From positions 1-7,286 of the forward strand of contig JAEDEG010000127.1 in assembly GCA_016293435.1 (NCBI GenBank): 7,286 bases of DNA, read 5' to 3'. The translations under genes and the position numbers were made by a program. The stretch is from Clostridia bacterium. GTDB taxonomy: Bacteria > Bacillota > Clostridia > UMGS1810. Positions 6,280 to 7,286 of this stretch are shown in pieces. The notes under the pieces were generated by a model. The model was not told the DNA's origin and did not search any database. It was given only the letters and a program-made list of their open reading frames with translations. Within the stretch, counting starts at the first letter, position 1. Each line of letters begins with the position of its first letter.

Positions 6280-6784
6280 ACAACAATCTGAGTTTTTTCA
6301 TAAGACCTATGCAATATTTTGCACAGATACCGGTAAAAAGTCCGGTTATGACTGACGAAATAATCAAAACTAACAAATAATATGCGACAGCTAATTGTCC
6401 GGTTACAAAAATTGCAACAGCAATCTGCCCGGCGTTGTGAGCCAAAGCTGAAAACACCCCCACAGCCCAAAGCTGTGATTGGTCGAGAAACACTGCACTC
6501 AGAAACACTGCCGCAAAGCTTAGTATCCCTCCCACTGCGCTGAAAGCAAGGGTCATTACATGACCAAACAGCAAGGCAGTCATTATTATACGTATAATGA
6601 GCTGAGCAAATGCCGCCCTTTTACCCAATGTATAAAACACAACGAGTGTAACAATATTGGCAAGACCAAGTTTAACTCCAGGTATTGGCACAAGAGGCGG
6701 AATTGAGCTTTCCAATACATAGATACCCATAGCCACGCAGGCAAAAAGAGCAACAAGCACGGTTTTTCGTGTGGTAGTAATCAT
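6278..6784 (-). CDS. Gx transporter family membrane protein (Hpre_diP_synt_I, heptaprenyl diphosphate synthase component I-like)
   Basis: A 168-residue integral membrane protein with about five hydrophobic segments. It carries the family signatures IPGVKLGLANIVTL (residues 34-47), SAVGGILSF (82-90) and AHNAGQ (115-120), in the usual order and spacing. The family is called component I of heptaprenyl diphosphate synthase or Gx transporter; its size and topology resemble substrate-binding S components of ECF-type transporters such as ThiW, so transport of a small molecule is more plausible than prenyl synthesis by itself. The ATG at 6784 begins 5 nt after the stop of the NusG-domain-II gene, with GGAG (6798-6795) located inside the last codons of that gene, so translation is probably coupled. 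Members often occur beside NusG-II and ApbE-type flavin transferase genes, suggesting a redox or quinone/flavin context. The substrate is not identifiable. Confidence 0.88.
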   Translation of the reverse strand: MITTTRKTVLVALFACVAMGIYVLESSIPPLVPIPGVKLGLANIVTLVVFYTLGKRAAFAQLIIRIIMTALLFGHVMTLAFSAVGGILSFAAVFLSAVFLDQSQLWAVGVFSALAHNAGQIAVAIFVTGQLAVAYYLLVLIISSVITGLFTGICAKYCIGLMKKLRLL

Positions 6785-6789
6785 TGGAT

Positions 6790-7170
6790 TTATACTCCGG
6801 CTGTAATATCGACATCGTTTTCGTCATCAGTGAGCTTTATGACAACATTATTTGGCAGACAAACTATCGGGCGAGCACCGTTTTGTATTGCGCCCTGCTT
6901 GATGCACAGCTTATCGGGGCAATCTGCCTCAATAATAGAAATCTGACCGTTTTCTACCAATACAATATTACCCTCGAGCTCTATGGTATATGCCTTTGTA
7001 ACCTTGGTCAGGTCAATTTTGTGCACCAGGTTGCCATCTTCAAAAATACATGCAAATTTTTTTCCGGTTTCATTAACACTGAGATATATTATTCCTGCAG
7101 CTGCGGCAACTGCCGCAACCGAAAAGCATGCGGCTAAAATTTTGGTTGATTTTTTCATTGCTAAATCCAT
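6790..7170 (-). CDS. NusG domain II-containing membrane-anchored protein
   Basis: A 126-residue protein with a short Lys-containing N-terminus, one transmembrane helix at about residues 10-31 (very Ala-rich) and an extracytoplasmic NusG-II beta domain at about 37-115. Within it are CPDKLC (84-89), KQGAI, and IVCLPNNVVIKL (102-113), the typical C-P-D-x-x-C ... I-V-C-L-P-N pattern. The three Cys (84, 89, 104) are conserved in the family and could bind metal or form disulphides. Despite the name it lacks the NGN domain of the transcription factor NusG, so it is not an elongation factor. The ATG at 7170 is preferred because GGAG (7180-7177) lies 6 nt upstream; the ATG at 7158 is the alternative and only removes four residues. 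It is the first gene of a two-gene operon with the Gx protein. Its function is unknown; the family is commonly found near Rnf-like and flavin-transfer genes. Confidence 0.87.
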   Translation of the reverse strand: MDLAMKKSTKILAACFSVAAVAAAAGIIYLSVNETGKKFACIFEDGNLVHKIDLTKVTKAYTIELEGNIVLVENGQISIIEADCPDKLCIKQGAIQNGARPIVCLPNNVVIKLTDDENDVDITAGV

Positions 7171-7181
7171 TCCCTTCTCCG

Positions 7182-7225
7182 GTACAAAACATCCTCTGAT
7201 AAATAAAACAAAGTATGTTTTGTAC
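7182..7225 (-). promoter_or_regulatory. Leader inverted repeat upstream of the NusG-II gene
   Basis: A perfect 11-bp inverted repeat, GTACAAAACAT (7182-7192) and ATGTTTTGTAC (7215-7225), with a 22-nt spacer. It begins 2 nt after a TATAAT box and ends one base before the GGAG of the NusG-II gene. It may be an operator (half-site centres about three helical turns apart) or a leader RNA stem that affects ribosome access. A smaller nested palindrome, AAAACA-5 nt-TGTTTT, occupies 7205-7221. Confidence 0.5.
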
Positions 7226-7227
7226 TT

Positions 7228-7233
7228 ATTATA
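7228..7233 (-). promoter_or_regulatory. Candidate -10 box for the NusG-II/Gx operon
   Basis: A perfect TATAAT on the minus strand, about 58 nt before the NusG-II start codon. No good TTGACA lies 16-18 nt upstream; the nearest weak match is ATGACG at 7258-7253 with a 19-nt gap. The promoter is therefore plausible but incomplete. Confidence 0.45.
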
Positions 7234-7241
7234 TTCAATAA

Positions 7242-7254
7242 GCGGCAAAGCCGC
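7242..7254 (-). terminator. Short GC-rich hairpin, possible terminator of an upstream gene
   Basis: GCGGC-AAA-GCCGC, a perfect 5-bp stem with a 3-nt loop. On the minus strand it is followed by TTATT, a weak U-tract. It lies 1 nt after a TGA (7258-7256) that could end a minus-strand gene entering from the right edge. The stem is short and the call is tentative. Confidence 0.3.
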
Positions 7255-7286
7255 GTCATTCAACGTTTTCAGTGGGAGATTGAACT

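Noticed and set aside
7171..7263. N-terminal extension of the NusG-II protein from a TTG at 7263
   Set aside because: The extension would be encoded by the presumed TATAAT box, inverted repeat and Shine-Dalgarno sequence, and would place extra residues before a typical membrane anchor.

Overview
The window looks like a chromosomal segment from a Firmicute, most likely an anaerobic Clostridia member. The evidence is moderately AT-rich DNA (judged by eye), strong AGGAGG-type ribosome binding sites, tightly packed operons with intrinsic terminators, and family combinations common in that class (ECF sigma with a membrane anti-sigma, a stalk-domain secreted protein, and a NusG-domain-II/Gx-transporter pair). 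No mobile elements, CRISPR arrays, rRNA or tRNA genes are visible.

Region 1 (1-3350, plus strand) is one operon: the C-terminal part of pxpC/kipA (cut by the window edge), a YcsI/DUF1445 putative hydro-lyase, pxpA (LamB/YcsF family) and a complete alanine racemase. Gaps are only 2 to 7 nt and each gene has its own Shine-Dalgarno sequence. PxpA and PxpC are subunits of the ATP-dependent 5-oxoprolinase, which opens pyroglutamate to glutamate. PxpB/KipI should lie just upstream of the window. The DUF1445 protein is a usual partner of this cluster. The alanine racemase is a less expected final gene.

A strong hairpin at 3383-3425 separates this operon from a convergent one and can terminate both.

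Region 2 (3444-6154, minus strand) is an ECF sigma factor, an overlapping single-pass membrane anti-sigma-like protein with a very long Ser/Lys/Asp-rich extracytoplasmic linker, and a secreted stalk-domain protein. A plausible ECF-type promoter (GCAACC, 16 nt, TGTATTA) lies immediately upstream of the sigma gene, suggesting autoregulation. Together they look like a cell-envelope signalling unit; the signal is unknown.

Region 3 (6278-7286, minus strand) is a two-gene operon for a membrane-anchored NusG-domain-II protein and a Gx-transporter (Hpre_diP_synt_I) membrane protein, a pair known from redox/flavin and quinone-related loci. It is preceded by a leader with a TATAAT box and an 11-bp perfect inverted repeat ending just before the ribosome binding site, and followed by its own hairpin, which abuts the sigma promoter.

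I found no clear new system. The points most worth checking are the racemase in the 5-oxoprolinase operon, the autoregulated envelope-stress unit with its internally duplicated stalk protein, and the leader inverted repeat.
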